From Phyllobacterium trifolii (GTDB lineage Bacteria; Pseudomonadota; Alphaproteobacteria; Rhizobiales; Rhizobiaceae), in contig NZ_JACHXN010000019.1 of NCBI RefSeq assembly GCF_014192095.1, forward strand, positions 56,412 through 120,411: 64,000 nucleotides of DNA, written 5' to 3'. The number at the start of each line of letters is the position of its first letter. Position 1 is the first letter of the stretch. A program made the translations under genes and the position numbers. Of the stretch, positions 11,897-20,880 are shown piece by piece. Under the pieces are notes generated by a model that did no database searches, was not told the origin of the DNA, and was given only the letters and a program-made list of their open reading frames with translations.

Positions 11897-12898
11897 ATGC
11901 GCAAACTTATGCTCTCGTTCGCGGCTACTGTTGTATTCGCCGGATCGGCTTTTGCGGATCCCGTCAGAATCAGCGTCGGCTCTTACAATCTAAACAATTT
12001 GCCCTTCCCAGTAGCATCGGGCCTTGGTCTTTATGAAAAGGAAGGGCTCGAAGTCACCGTCGAGAATTTCGCCTCGGGCGGATCCAAGACCTTGCAGGCG
12101 CTTGTGGCAGGCTCCACAGACATCGCCGTCGGCTTCTACGATCATACGATCCAGATGCAGGCACAAAGGAAGGACGTCGTGGGTATTGTGTTACTAGCGC
12201 GCAATTCCGGTCTTGTACTTGCGGGCGGCAAGAACTCGACATTTGATCCGGCAAAGCCTGAGACCATCAAGGGCGCGAAAATCGGCATTACTGCCCCGGG
12301 CTCCTCATCGGATTTCTTCGTTCGCTATTATTTGCAGCGCCACAAGCTTTCGGCAGACGATGTTTCGCTGATCGGCGTCGGCTCCGGTTCGGCGGCGGTC
12401 GCCGCCCTCGAACAGGGAAAAGTTGATCTGCTTGTCAACTATGATCCCGCCGCCACATTCATCGAAGCCAAGGGCGTGGGCAAAATCCTGATTGATGCGC
12501 GCAGCGATGAAGGCGCAAAGGAGATTTACGGCGGCATTTATCCGACCTCCGTTCTCTATGCCACGCAAGCCTATATTGATGAGCATCCGGAAACGATCCA
12601 GAAGGTCGTCAACGCGACGGTTAAGGCGCTGGAATGGATGAACAGCAGCTCACCTGAGGAGATTGTTCAAAAACTACCCGAAGCCTTCATTTCCGGTGAC
12701 CGCGAGACTTACGTGAAGGCTGTCGCAAATGCCAAGCCGATCTTCTCCGTGGATGGGCGCTTCAACGAAGCCGAGGTTCAAACACCGCTCGCTGTTCTGA
12801 GAAGTTTCAACGACAAGGTTGCCGCAACGGAAATCGATCTGAAGAAAACATACACCAACGCTTTCGTCGACAAAGCGCCGCGCAAAAGCACGAACTGA
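11897..12898 (+). CDS. ABC transporter periplasmic solute-binding protein (NMT1/TauA/SsuA type)
   Basis: A 333-residue secreted protein with a Sec signal peptide (MRKLMLSFAATVVFAGSAFA). It belongs to the NMT1/THI5-like binding proteins that feed SsuABC/TauABC-type importers of sulfonates, nitrate, aromatic acids or thiamine precursors. The ATG at 11897 was chosen because AGGGAGGAA lies just upstream. A frame extending further upstream overlaps the isomerase gene and is not needed. The characteristic early segment GYFEKEGL-type (here LGLYEKEGLEVTVENF) and a downstream SGGSKTLQALVAGSTDIAVG are visible. It is followed 10 bp later by its ATPase gene, so the importer is complete. The ligand is unknown; the PrpF neighbour suggests a carboxylate. 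Confidence 0.9.
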   Translation: MRKLMLSFAATVVFAGSAFADPVRISVGSYNLNNLPFPVASGLGLYEKEGLEVTVENFASGGSKTLQALVAGSTDIAVGFYDHTIQMQAQRKDVVGIVLLARNSGLVLAGGKNSTFDPAKPETIKGAKIGITAPGSSSDFFVRYYLQRHKLSADDVSLIGVGSGSAAVAALEQGKVDLLVNYDPAATFIEAKGVGKILIDARSDEGAKEIYGGIYPTSVLYATQAYIDEHPETIQKVVNATVKALEWMNSSSPEEIVQKLPEAFISGDRETYVKAVANAKPIFSVDGRFNEAEVQTPLAVLRSFNDKVAATEIDLKKTYTNAFVDKAPRKSTN

Positions 12899-12908
12899 GG
12901 AGGAAGCC

Positions 12909-13739
12909 ATGGCCCTGGCAGTGGTAAAACCGGTGGTGGAGGAAACCGCCCCGCAACAAAAGAAGGCGATGGTTGCCATCGACTCCGTGACAATGTCCTT
13001 CGGAACTTTTGTTGCGGTGGAGGACGTCAATCTGACGGTGGCGGACGGAGAATTCCTTGCCATCGTCGGGCCGACGGGATGCGGCAAGAGCACGATACTG
13101 AACGCAATTGCCGGGCTGCTCAAACCGACTAGCGGCAGCGTCTCGATCGATGGCAACCGCGTCTCTGGTATTCAGAATGATATCGGCTACCTATTCCAAC
13201 AGGATGCGCTGTTGCCGTGGAAGACGGCCATCGAGAATGTCGAACTCGGCCTGCTGTTTCGGGGCGTAGGCACGTCGGAACGGCGCGAGCGATCGACCGC
13301 GTGGCTCGCCAAGGTGGGTCTCAAGGGCTTCGAACAGCGATATCCCCATCAGCTTTCCGGCGGTCAGCGAAAGCGTGTCCAGATGGCCCAGGCATTGATC
13401 AGCGGTCCAAAGGTCATTTTGATGGATGAACCGTTTTCGGCGCTCGATATCCATACTCGCCATCTGATGCAAAACGAGCTTTTGCGCTTGTGGCAGGAAG
13501 AACGCAGGGCCGTGGTCATGATCACGCATGATCTGGAGGAAGCGATTGCCCTCGGCGACCGGGTGGCGGTGTTGGCTGCCGGACCGCGCAGCCGGGTTAT
13601 CAACAGCTTCCCTGTCGATCTTGAGCGTCCCCGCGACGTTGCCGAAATCAAACTGGATCCGCGCTTCATGGATCTGTACCGCAATATCTGGGCGTCGCTG
13701 CGCGGCGAAGTGGAGAAAAGTTATGAACGTCGCGACTGA
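12909..13739 (+). CDS. ABC transporter ATPase (SsuB/TauB family)
   Basis: A 276-residue nucleotide-binding subunit. Walker A is GPTGCGKST (about residues 55-63), the signature is LSGGQRKRV, Walker B is VILMDEPFSALD and the switch histidine is in MITHD. The residues needed for ATP hydrolysis are therefore present. There is a roughly 30-residue N-terminal extension before the conserved fold. A GGAGGAAGCC ribosome-binding site precedes the ATG. The 3' end overlaps the permease gene by 17 bp, indicating translational coupling. It energises import with the binding protein at 11897 and the permease at 13723. Confidence 0.93.
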   Translation: MALAVVKPVVEETAPQQKKAMVAIDSVTMSFGTFVAVEDVNLTVADGEFLAIVGPTGCGKSTILNAIAGLLKPTSGSVSIDGNRVSGIQNDIGYLFQQDALLPWKTAIENVELGLLFRGVGTSERRERSTAWLAKVGLKGFEQRYPHQLSGGQRKRVQMAQALISGPKVILMDEPFSALDIHTRHLMQNELLRLWQEERRAVVMITHDLEEAIALGDRVAVLAAGPRSRVINSFPVDLERPRDVAEIKLDPRFMDLYRNIWASLRGEVEKSYERRD

Positions 13740-14499
13740 ACGATTTATCCAACTGGGTTTGCTTGTTGTCATCCTTGGCGGATGGCAGCTCGGGGTTTCC
13801 ATTGGCGTCATCGATGTTTTCTTTTTCCCTGCGCCTATGGACATCTTCAACCAGATCATCAGTTGGGTCCTGGATCCCAATTTCTATCGCCATGTGACGA
13901 TCACGCTGACGGAAACCGTGCTGGGCTATGTGATCGGAACGGGTCTGGGTGTCGCTGCCGGCGTCTGGCTTGGCCTCAGCCGAAGTGCAGCCCGCATTCT
14001 TGATCCCTTTATCAAAGGCCTGAACGCCATCCCGCGCGTCGTGCTTGCTCCGATTTTCGTGCTATGGCTCGGTCTTGGCCTATGGTCGAAAGTTGCACTC
14101 GCTGTGACGCTGGTTTTCTTCATCACATTCTTCAACGCGATGCAGGGTGTGCGTGAAGTCAATCCGGTGGTGCTGGCAAACGCGCGTATTCTTGGCGCCA
14201 AGCGTTCAGAGCTCTTGCGCCACGTCTATTTCCCGGCAGCGGCAAGTTGGATCCTGTCTTCCTTAAGAACGTCGGTCGGATTCGCAGTCGTAGGCGCCAT
14301 TATCGGCGAATATCTTGGCGCGTCGGCGGGGCTTGGCTACCTGATTGCCCAGGCAGAAGGCAATTTCGATGCAGTCGGCGTCTTCGCCGGCATTATTATC
14401 CTGGCAGTGTTCGTCCTCGCGATCGACCGAATACTGGATGTGGTAGAAAATCGCCTTATCAAATGGCGGCCCAATGCCGCGGAAGAACGGACGGCGTAG
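13723..14499 (+). CDS. ABC transporter permease (SsuC/TauC family)
   Basis: A 258-residue inner-membrane permease with about six hydrophobic segments and the EAA-type loop (in the region VNPVVLANARILGAKRSELLRHVYFPAA, about residues 145-175) that docks onto the ATPase. The start at 13723 overlaps the ATPase stop by 17 bp and begins MNVATERFIQ, with GGAGAAAAG upstream. Longer upstream frames run inside the ATPase gene. It is the last gene of the LysR-divergent cluster prpF-like, binding protein, ATPase, permease. Confidence 0.92.
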   Translation: MNVATERFIQLGLLVVILGGWQLGVSIGVIDVFFFPAPMDIFNQIISWVLDPNFYRHVTITLTETVLGYVIGTGLGVAAGVWLGLSRSAARILDPFIKGLNAIPRVVLAPIFVLWLGLGLWSKVALAVTLVFFITFFNAMQGVREVNPVVLANARILGAKRSELLRHVYFPAAASWILSSLRTSVGFAVVGAIIGEYLGASAGLGYLIAQAEGNFDAVGVFAGIIILAVFVLAIDRILDVVENRLIKWRPNAAEERTA

Positions 14500-14773
14500 T
14501 TGGAATATCAGAGCTTTAACAGGTGGTCGCCACAAGAAGCGGCCATCTGCGTATGAGTGACGCGGATAAGCATCAGAGCCGTCCTTCCCAATAAGCACTC
14601 CGTGCCAAGACGGAGGGAGTTTCGGAAGGTGCGGGCGCCGATTGGCGGCGGCGTGCGTTCGATGCGCATCGCGCAGCGGGCAGTAGTCCTCTGTTCTACA
14701 ATTTTGTTCTTCACGAGCAGGGTCTGTGCCATGATAAACCCTTAGCAGTTAATGGAGCTAGACAAGTTTTGCT

Positions 14774-15724
14774 ATGCAGCGATTTCAACTCGGATCAATT
14801 GACCTTAATCTTCTCAAGGTGGTCTACGCGCTCGTCGTGAAAGGCAACATGACCAGCGCCGGTGAATATATTGGTCTCTCTCAACCTGCCATGAGCCATG
14901 CATTGAAGCGCGCCCGTGCGATAACTGGAGACGATCTGTTCAAAAAAACCTCGGGCGGCTTTGTGATGACGCGCTTTTGCACAGAGATATTTCCTGCCGT
15001 GCGGCGCATCATGGAGGACACGGAATCTGTCATGCTGTCGCGCCTCAACTTCGACCCAACCACATCGCACCGCGCCTTTAGAATTGGCATGAACGATTAT
15101 TTTTCTGTCGTTCTGATGCCGCTCCTTGTCGAACGTGTGCGCGCCAAGGCGGAGCACTGCGTCCTTGAGGTTATTCATATGCCGCGCACCGGCGTTGCCA
15201 ACAACCGAAACTATCTGCCGGTGGTGCAAGAGCACCTCGACGAGGGTTCAATCGATGTCGCGGTGATGACGGCGGACAATTTTCCAGCCCGTTATCGCTG
15301 TACGTCGCTGTTCACAGAAAGAAGGGTCTGCATCATGTCAGCCCATAATCCGGCGGCGGAAAAGCCTTTGACTCTCGACTCGCTGTTATCCATGGGACAC
15401 GTGAAAGTGACGTCAGCGCCCAGCCGGCGCGGCTGGATCGATGAACGGCTCGATGCCATGGGGCTGGAGCGCAGCGTGGTTGCCGTGGTGCCGCATTTTT
15501 CCGCCGCAGTTGCAATCATCGCACGCAGCGACCTCGTCGCCATCATGCCGGAAAGTGTTGCCAAGCTGTTTGAACGCTCGCATGAACTATTGCTGCTGGA
15601 ATCCCCGTTTGCAGAAGAAAAACAGTCAACCAGCATGATCTGGCTTGCCGAAAAAGAACGCGATCCGGCAAGCTATTGGTTGCGAGAGCAGATATCTTCC
15701 TGTTTCATTGAAGGCACGCCCTGA
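14774..15724 (+). CDS. LysR-family regulator (NodD/NahR-like subgroup)
   Basis: A 316-residue LysR protein. The N-terminal winged helix carries the DLNLLKVVYALV opening and LSQPAMSHALKRAR recognition helix seen in the NodD/NahR/LinR subgroup. The effector domain follows. It converges on the beta-lactamase-fold hydrolase at 15753 with only a 28-bp gap. It therefore lies at the 3' end of the peptide transporter operon and does not share a promoter with it. Whether it controls that operon or the importer to its left is unclear. The 274 bp upstream contain no other gene and presumably hold its own promoter. Confidence 0.92.
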   Translation: MQRFQLGSIDLNLLKVVYALVVKGNMTSAGEYIGLSQPAMSHALKRARAITGDDLFKKTSGGFVMTRFCTEIFPAVRRIMEDTESVMLSRLNFDPTTSHRAFRIGMNDYFSVVLMPLLVERVRAKAEHCVLEVIHMPRTGVANNRNYLPVVQEHLDEGSIDVAVMTADNFPARYRCTSLFTERRVCIMSAHNPAAEKPLTLDSLLSMGHVKVTSAPSRRGWIDERLDAMGLERSVVAVVPHFSAAVAIIARSDLVAIMPESVAKLFERSHELLLLESPFAEEKQSTSMIWLAEKERDPASYWLREQISSCFIEGTP

Positions 15725-15752
15725 AAGGAGACGTGTCCTGTAGGACCGTCGA

Positions 15753-16832
15753 TCAGGCAGCGCTCAGTTTTGCGTTGATAAGAAGATCGGCCACACTCAG
15801 GAAATCTTCCATGGTGACTGCTGCCAGTTCCTCCTTGAAGCTACCGTCATTGCGCGCAATGGCGAGCTCGTCAGGGAGCGCTCTGCGGTTAACGAACACC
15901 ATGTCGAGCGCTGGCAGGCCCAAAATGAATTGGCCGAAATGGCCCGCGGCGACGAAAGCTCCCCGCCACTCAGGCGTATCGTTCGTGACGACCGGGATCC
16001 ACCAGAGATAACTGTAGCCCGCAATTCTGGATTTTACGCTCTCATTCATCCGATCCGCAGGAACATGGACACGTGTGCTTTCAAAAACCCAGTCGGCTGG
16101 AACCACTTGATTATCACCCCAACGGCCTTTTCGCGCCATCGTCAGACCCAGCCGCGCCATATCCCGCGCAGAGAGGAAGAAGTGGTATGCCAGGTACCGG
16201 GATGCGTCTTCATACCCCATCATGCGCTGTCGAGAAGGATCGAAATCCTGCATCGCCATTGGGCCTGCGAAATCCTCTTCAAAGGCTTTGAAGACGCTTC
16301 GGCCAGTCAGTTGCTCGAAGGCGGCTCCGAGAACATTGAAGTCCCAGTTGTTGTAGTGGAAATAGGATCCAGGCGTCTTTGATCCGCGCGCTGGAATATT
16401 CTTGGTGTTGCTGCCGGGGCTTCCTGGCTGGTGGTAGACACCAGAACTGCTGACGAGGAGATCGCGCAAGGTCGCAGTTTTCTCGATGGGCAGGAGACCG
16501 TGATCCTCATCGATATTCAGATCTGCCATGGTGAGATCGAGGTCGATTTTTCCTTCGGCAACGGCTTTGCCCATGAGCATGGAGAGAATGCTCTTACGCG
16601 TCGAGGCGAGATAACTCACCTCGGCAATGTTGCCGTAGTTGTAGAGAATATCTCCTCCGACAACCGCCAGGAAAGAGGTGGTGGGCAAACCGTCCAGCGC
16701 GACTTCGATTTTCGAGCGGACATCGGCAGTAAGACCGTGCTGTTCCGGGGCCGTAACCATCTCCCAGTCCTGCGCGGGAAATTTATTACTGGAGTGTGCA
16801 AGCAAATGTTCCAGAGGTGCTGAAACGGGCAT
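15753..16832 (-). CDS. Serine hydrolase of the class C beta-lactamase / D-aminopeptidase fold
   Basis: A 359-residue hydrolase with the penicillin-binding-protein-like triad: Ser77-x-x-Lys80 (STRK), Tyr160-x-Asn162 (YNN) and His298-x-Gly300 (HFG). The fold is shared by class C beta-lactamases, esterases and D-specific aminopeptidases, and is intact here. No N-terminal signal peptide is evident, so it probably acts in the cytoplasm. It begins 41 bp after the last ATPase gene of the oligopeptide transporter and on the same strand. This suggests it processes an imported peptide or amide, perhaps one with D-residues. A resistance role is less likely given the missing signal peptide. The substrate is an inference from context only. 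Confidence 0.88.
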   Translation of the reverse strand: MPVSAPLEHLLAHSSNKFPAQDWEMVTAPEQHGLTADVRSKIEVALDGLPTTSFLAVVGGDILYNYGNIAEVSYLASTRKSILSMLMGKAVAEGKIDLDLTMADLNIDEDHGLLPIEKTATLRDLLVSSSGVYHQPGSPGSNTKNIPARGSKTPGSYFHYNNWDFNVLGAAFEQLTGRSVFKAFEEDFAGPMAMQDFDPSRQRMMGYEDASRYLAYHFFLSARDMARLGLTMARKGRWGDNQVVPADWVFESTRVHVPADRMNESVKSRIAGYSYLWWIPVVTNDTPEWRGAFVAAGHFGQFILGLPALDMVFVNRRALPDELAIARNDGSFKEELAAVTMEDFLSVADLLINAKLSAA

Positions 16833-16873
16833 AGTTCATCCTTCTGAGATTTAAGATTATCAACTGCCGGAGT

Positions 16874-17863
16874 TCAGTCGTTCAAGTGACACGCACTGGT
16901 GTGGTGGGCGCCAACTGAACGAAGCTCCGGTCGTTCAGTTCGACAGCGTTCCATCGCAAATGGACAGCGAGGGTGGAAATGACATCCCGTAGGCGGTGAA
17001 AGGGGGCTCGGAATTTCGCCCTCGATTGCCGAAAAAAGCCGCTGTACAGGATCAAGGCTAGGTCTTCCTTGAAGGAGCGCGCGGGTGTAGGGGTGATTGG
17101 GATGAGAAAACAACTCGCCAACCGGCGCTTCCTCCACAACTCGTCCCAAATACATGACGACCACGCGGTCAGAGATATGTTCTACAACGGAAAGGTCGTG
17201 ACTGATAAACATGTAGGTCAGGTCGAGATGTTCTCTCAGATCCAGAAACAGGTTCAAAATCTGGGCCTGGATTGATACATCAAGAGCTGCAACGGACTCG
17301 TCGCAGATCAACATATCCGGCTGGACAGCAAGCGCGCGCGCAATCCCGATGCGCTGGCGTTGTCCTCCACTAAACTGATGCGGAAAACGGGTTGACGTTG
17401 AAGGGTCAAGTCCACACCGTTCCATCTGTTGGCTTACATAGCCATCGAGTTCCCACGCTGTAGTCAGTCCGTGATGAAGTGGCGCTGCGCCAATAATTTC
17501 TCGTACACGCTGCCGAGGATTGAGAGACGATGAAGGGTCCTGAAAAATCATCTGAACTTGCAAACGCGCATCTTCAGCGTCTTTGTCTGTCATTTCGTCA
17601 AGCCGCTTGCCCCGGAACAATACTGAACCTTCCGATGCCTGCAAAAGACCAGCCACGACGCGACCCAAAGTTGACTTTCCGCAGCCAGACTCTCCGACAA
17701 TACCGACAACCTCGCCCTGCGAGACGCTCAGGCTCACGTCGTCCAGAGCGCGTACAACCGGATTTTTCGCCTTCAGACCAATGTATTCGGCCCCGCGTTC
17801 CACAACGCCGGACTTCCGGCTGAAGCGCTTGCTGACGTTTCGAATTTCCAGTCGATTGGTCAC
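16874..17863 (-). CDS. Oligopeptide ABC transporter ATPase (DppF/OppF family)
   Basis: A 329-residue ATPase with Walker A GESGCGKST, signature FSGGQRQRI and the H-loop FISHD. Walker B reads MLICDESVAALD, so the usual Asp-Glu-Pro is Asp-Glu-Ser; the catalytic Glu is retained. The C-terminal oligopeptide-family extension with HPRCPFA (Cys-containing) is present. I chose the GTG at 17863 because GTG and the TGA of the upstream ATPase share four bases (GTGA), the common coupling arrangement. An upstream extension to 17983 would overlap the neighbour widely. Confidence 0.92.
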   Translation of the reverse strand: MTNRLEIRNVSKRFSRKSGVVERGAEYIGLKAKNPVVRALDDVSLSVSQGEVVGIVGESGCGKSTLGRVVAGLLQASEGSVLFRGKRLDEMTDKDAEDARLQVQMIFQDPSSSLNPRQRVREIIGAAPLHHGLTTAWELDGYVSQQMERCGLDPSTSTRFPHQFSGGQRQRIGIARALAVQPDMLICDESVAALDVSIQAQILNLFLDLREHLDLTYMFISHDLSVVEHISDRVVVMYLGRVVEEAPVGELFSHPNHPYTRALLQGRPSLDPVQRLFSAIEGEIPSPLSPPTGCHFHPRCPFAMERCRTERPELRSVGAHHTSACHLND

Positions 17864-18834
17864 AACGGCGCTCCTGCCGTGACGGGGTGAAAACAACGAA
17901 GAAGTCGACCGTCTATCGGCTCCAGCGGCGGGCGGCTGAGACAGAGTTGTGTTGCCGAGGAACAGCGCGGATGAAATGCGCATCCACTTGGCATACTGGC
18001 AACAGATGGTGTCGTGCCGTTTATCTGCTTCAGCCTCGAACCGCGCTTATTATGAGCGGGAAGGCTTGCGATCAGCCCGTTGGTATAGGGATGCATGGGG
18101 TGGCGAAGCAGATCGGCGGTCAAACCCTGCTCTACAATCCGGCCCCCATACATGACGGATAGCTTTTCGGCCAAACCGGCGACAACCGAAAGATCGTGGG
18201 TAATCCAGATCAAAGTCGTTCCCTTTTCACGAGCCAGCTTCTGCACAATCGAAAGAATTTGGGCCTGAATCGTTACATCGAGAGCTGTTGTCGGTTCGTC
18301 TGCGATAATGAGGTCGGGTGACATCAAAAGAGCGATCGCGATGGCAACTCGTTGTCGCATCCCACCAGAGAATTGGTGTGGATACGCGCTTAACCTTTCA
18401 TCCGGACTCGGAATTCCAACCATTCCAAGAGCGTCCCGCGCCCGCTCGCGTGCTGCCTGTTTGCTTACGGCCTCATGTGCGTGGACCGCTTCCATCATCT
18501 GCGTATCTATCCGCAGGACTGGATTGAGCGTGGACATCGGGTCCTGAAATATCATGGCGACCCGGTTGCCACGGATAGATCGTATCTTACGTTCCGAGAG
18601 CTTGCGCAGGTCTTGGCCTTTGAAGAGTATTTGGCCACCTGTCACCTGCGCCGGATTATCGACAAGGCCCATTATGGACAAGCCGGTCACAGACTTTCCG
18701 GAACCGGATTCCCCGACGAGTCCCATGACTTCACCAGCGGCTAAGGTCAGATTGACATCGTCTATGAGTGTGACGCGGCCATCTGAAGTCACGACTTCCG
18801 TCTTCAGGCCTTTGATTTCAAGCAGAGCGGTCAT
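17860..18834 (-). CDS. Oligopeptide ABC transporter ATPase (DppD/OppD family)
   Basis: A 324-residue ATPase with Walker A GESGSGKS, signature FSGGMRQRV, Walker [13 protein letters not shown] and H-loop WITHD. It ends with the oligopeptide-ATPase C-terminal domain ([10 protein letters not shown]). The start overlaps the stop of the upstream permease by four bases (ATGA) and its own stop overlaps the next ATPase start (GTGA), showing a tightly coupled operon. With the 16874 ATPase it should form the heterodimeric motor of the peptide importer. Confidence 0.94.
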   Translation of the reverse strand: MTALLEIKGLKTEVVTSDGRVTLIDDVNLTLAAGEVMGLVGESGSGKSVTGLSIMGLVDNPAQVTGGQILFKGQDLRKLSERKIRSIRGNRVAMIFQDPMSTLNPVLRIDTQMMEAVHAHEAVSKQAARERARDALGMVGIPSPDERLSAYPHQFSGGMRQRVAIAIALLMSPDLIIADEPTTALDVTIQAQILSIVQKLAREKGTTLIWITHDLSVVAGLAEKLSVMYGGRIVEQGLTADLLRHPMHPYTNGLIASLPAHNKRGSRLKQINGTTPSVASMPSGCAFHPRCSSATQLCLSRPPLEPIDGRLLRCFHPVTAGAPL

Positions 18835-19730
18835 TTCTGTGCAGCCTTCGGATCAAGTAGTTGCCGCAAACGATCCCCGACGAGGTTGATTGCAAAGATG
18901 GTCACAAGCAGCGCAATTCCCGGGAAAAGAGCGATCCAGTAGGTGCCCGAGAGCATGAACTCATATCCGCTCGAGATCAAAAGCCCGAGCGATGGCTCTG
19001 TTACCGGTACACCCAGACCGAGAAAGCTCAACGTTGCCTCAAGCGTGATTGCACGGGCAACTTGCATTGTCAGGAGTACGACCAAGGGAGAGAGACAGTT
19101 TGGTAGGAGCTGACGGAACAGAATATTGCGATGGGGAAGGCGTAGCGATCTGGCGGCCTCCACATATTCACGACGAAGCTCGGTTAGAGCTGCACCGCGC
19201 GCCGTCCGGGCATAGGTTGCCCATTCCACCAGAACGATTGCGAACACAACGTTTCCGACGCTTTTGCCAAGCAGTGCAAGGATGAGAAGCGCTGATAGAA
19301 TTGTGGGGAAGGAAAGCTGAAGATCAACGATCCGCATCATCGTTGTCTCGATCTTACCGCCGACATAGGCAGCCGTCAGACCAAAGGCCGTGCCGATAAT
19401 GAACGCTAGGGCTGCTGAGCCCAATCCCACGATCAGACTTATTCGCAAGCCATAGAAGATGGCCGACAGCATGTCGCGCCCCTGATCGTCGGACCCAATT
19501 ATGAACGTAAAGCCAGCAGATGATTGGGTGCCTGGTGCCATACGCCCATCCATGATGTCCAACTGCATGAGGTCATAAGGGTTTTGCGGTGATATGAATG
19601 GCGCAAAGATTGCCAGCAGAACAATCAGGATGATGAGCACCAGACCGGCGAGTGCAATCGGTGACTGTGCGAACTGGCGGATGAATCTCATGCCGGAGCG
19701 GAATTTTGTTGGGCTAAGAATGGCTTGCAC
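18831..19730 (-). CDS. Oligopeptide ABC transporter permease (DppC/OppC family)
   Basis: A 299-residue permease with the N-terminal single transmembrane helix and conserved FAP-ISPQNPYDL segment of DppC-type subunits. Next come the GSDDQGRDMLS motif and the EAA loop (AALTELRREYVEAARSL). I chose the GTG at 19730, one base after the stop of the DppB-like gene and preceded by GGAGAATGAC. The longer frame to 19781 overlaps the neighbour by 50 bp without a good ribosome-binding site. Confidence 0.92.
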   Translation of the reverse strand: MQAILSPTKFRSGMRFIRQFAQSPIALAGLVLIILIVLLAIFAPFISPQNPYDLMQLDIMDGRMAPGTQSSAGFTFIIGSDDQGRDMLSAIFYGLRISLIVGLGSAALAFIIGTAFGLTAAYVGGKIETTMMRIVDLQLSFPTILSALLILALLGKSVGNVVFAIVLVEWATYARTARGAALTELRREYVEAARSLRLPHRNILFRQLLPNCLSPLVVLLTMQVARAITLEATLSFLGLGVPVTEPSLGLLISSGYEFMLSGTYWIALFPGIALLVTIFAINLVGDRLRQLLDPKAAQK

Positions 19731-19731
19731 G

Positions 19732-20703
19732 TCATTCTCCCTGAAGGCGGATGCGTGGATCCAGCAGCCTGTAGGTGACATCCACGACGAGATTGATAAT
19801 GACGAACATGATGACCACGAGCATGAGATATGCCACGATCACCGGGCGGTCGAGTGCGCTAATGCTGTCGATGATGATCTTGCCAACGCCAGGCCAAGCA
19901 AAGATGGTTTCTGTTACGACGGAGAACGCTATCGTCTGGCCAATATCCAGGCCAACTACGGTGACGACCGGGATCATGACGTTCTTCAAAATATGAACGC
20001 TGAGGATACGCCACGGGGCAAGGCCCTTGGCTTTGGCAAAACGGACATACTCACTGGACATTGCTTCGCGAACTCCTGCCTCCGTCAGACGTGTGACCAT
20101 GGAAATGTTGAATAGGGAAAGACTGACGGCGGGCAGGAGCATGTGCTTGAGACCATCCAGCGTGATGAATGACCACGGTATTCCCAATATGGTGTTAATC
20201 GCCCCACGACCCGAGCTGGGAAGCCAACCGAGTTGAACGCTGAATATCATGATCAGAAGAATGGCGATCCAGAAGATTGGCAGGCTGAACCCGAAAATCG
20301 AACCGATCATGATGGTTCGTGAGAAGCGGCTTTCTGGCTTCCAGCCAGCGGCAAGGCCAAGCGGCACGCCAAGGATGAGCGAAAGCAGGACTGCTGCGAA
20401 GGCAAGTTCCAGGGTTGCGGGCAGGCGCGAAAGTATCAGGTCGACGGCTGGCTCCTTGTAGACGTAACTTGTCCCAAGATTGCCCTGCACAACACCCTTC
20501 AGAAACAGAAAGAATTGCTGATACAGCGGCCGATCTAGACCGAGGTCCGCGATCAAGCGAAGCCGATCTTCGTGAGTTGCTTCAGGAAGAAGAAGCGTTT
20601 CAATTGGGCTCCCAATCAGATGAAGACCAATGAATACGATTGCGGCCATTGCCAAGGCGACCAGTATTGCTTGCAGCAGACGCTGGATAATCCATAGGGT
20701 CAT
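19732..20703 (-). CDS. Oligopeptide ABC transporter permease (DppB/OppB family)
   Basis: A 323-residue permease opening with MTLWIIQRLLQAI, typical of DppB-type subunits, followed by a periplasmic region with LGLDRPLYQQF and the G-N-LGTSY segment. Five further hydrophobic segments and the EAA loop follow. It is the second gene of the operon, separated from the binding-protein gene by 177 bp that contain a stable hairpin. It pairs with the DppC-like subunit to form the membrane channel. Confidence 0.93.
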   Translation of the reverse strand: MTLWIIQRLLQAILVALAMAAIVFIGLHLIGSPIETLLLPEATHEDRLRLIADLGLDRPLYQQFFLFLKGVVQGNLGTSYVYKEPAVDLILSRLPATLELAFAAVLLSLILGVPLGLAAGWKPESRFSRTIMIGSIFGFSLPIFWIAILLIMIFSVQLGWLPSSGRGAINTILGIPWSFITLDGLKHMLLPAVSLSLFNISMVTRLTEAGVREAMSSEYVRFAKAKGLAPWRILSVHILKNVMIPVVTVVGLDIGQTIAFSVVTETIFAWPGVGKIIIDSISALDRPVIVAYLMLVVIMFVIINLVVDVTYRLLDPRIRLQGE

Positions 20704-20735
20704 GAAGCCCTCTTGCTATTGATGATGGACTGCCG

Positions 20736-20759
20736 CTCTCGCGTTTTCTTGTGCGAGAG
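20736..20759 (-). promoter_or_regulatory. Intercistronic hairpin between binding protein and permease genes
   Basis: CTCTCGC and GCGAGAG form a perfect 7-bp stem with a 10-nt loop in the 177-bp gap after the peptide-binding protein gene and 33 bp before the DppB-like start. There is no long T-tract. Such stem-loops are commonly found between binding-protein and permease genes of ABC operons, where they stabilise the upstream mRNA or attenuate the downstream genes. That role is inferred here. Confidence 0.5.
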
Positions 20760-20880
20760 ATGTACGATATGGCGTCGTTTCAAGCTATCGTAGCATGATG
20801 CGGCCGCTTCTGAGATGTCGCGACACCGCATGCCGAGGCCAGACTGGCCAGCGATGTATTTCGCCAGCCAGCTTCATTAC

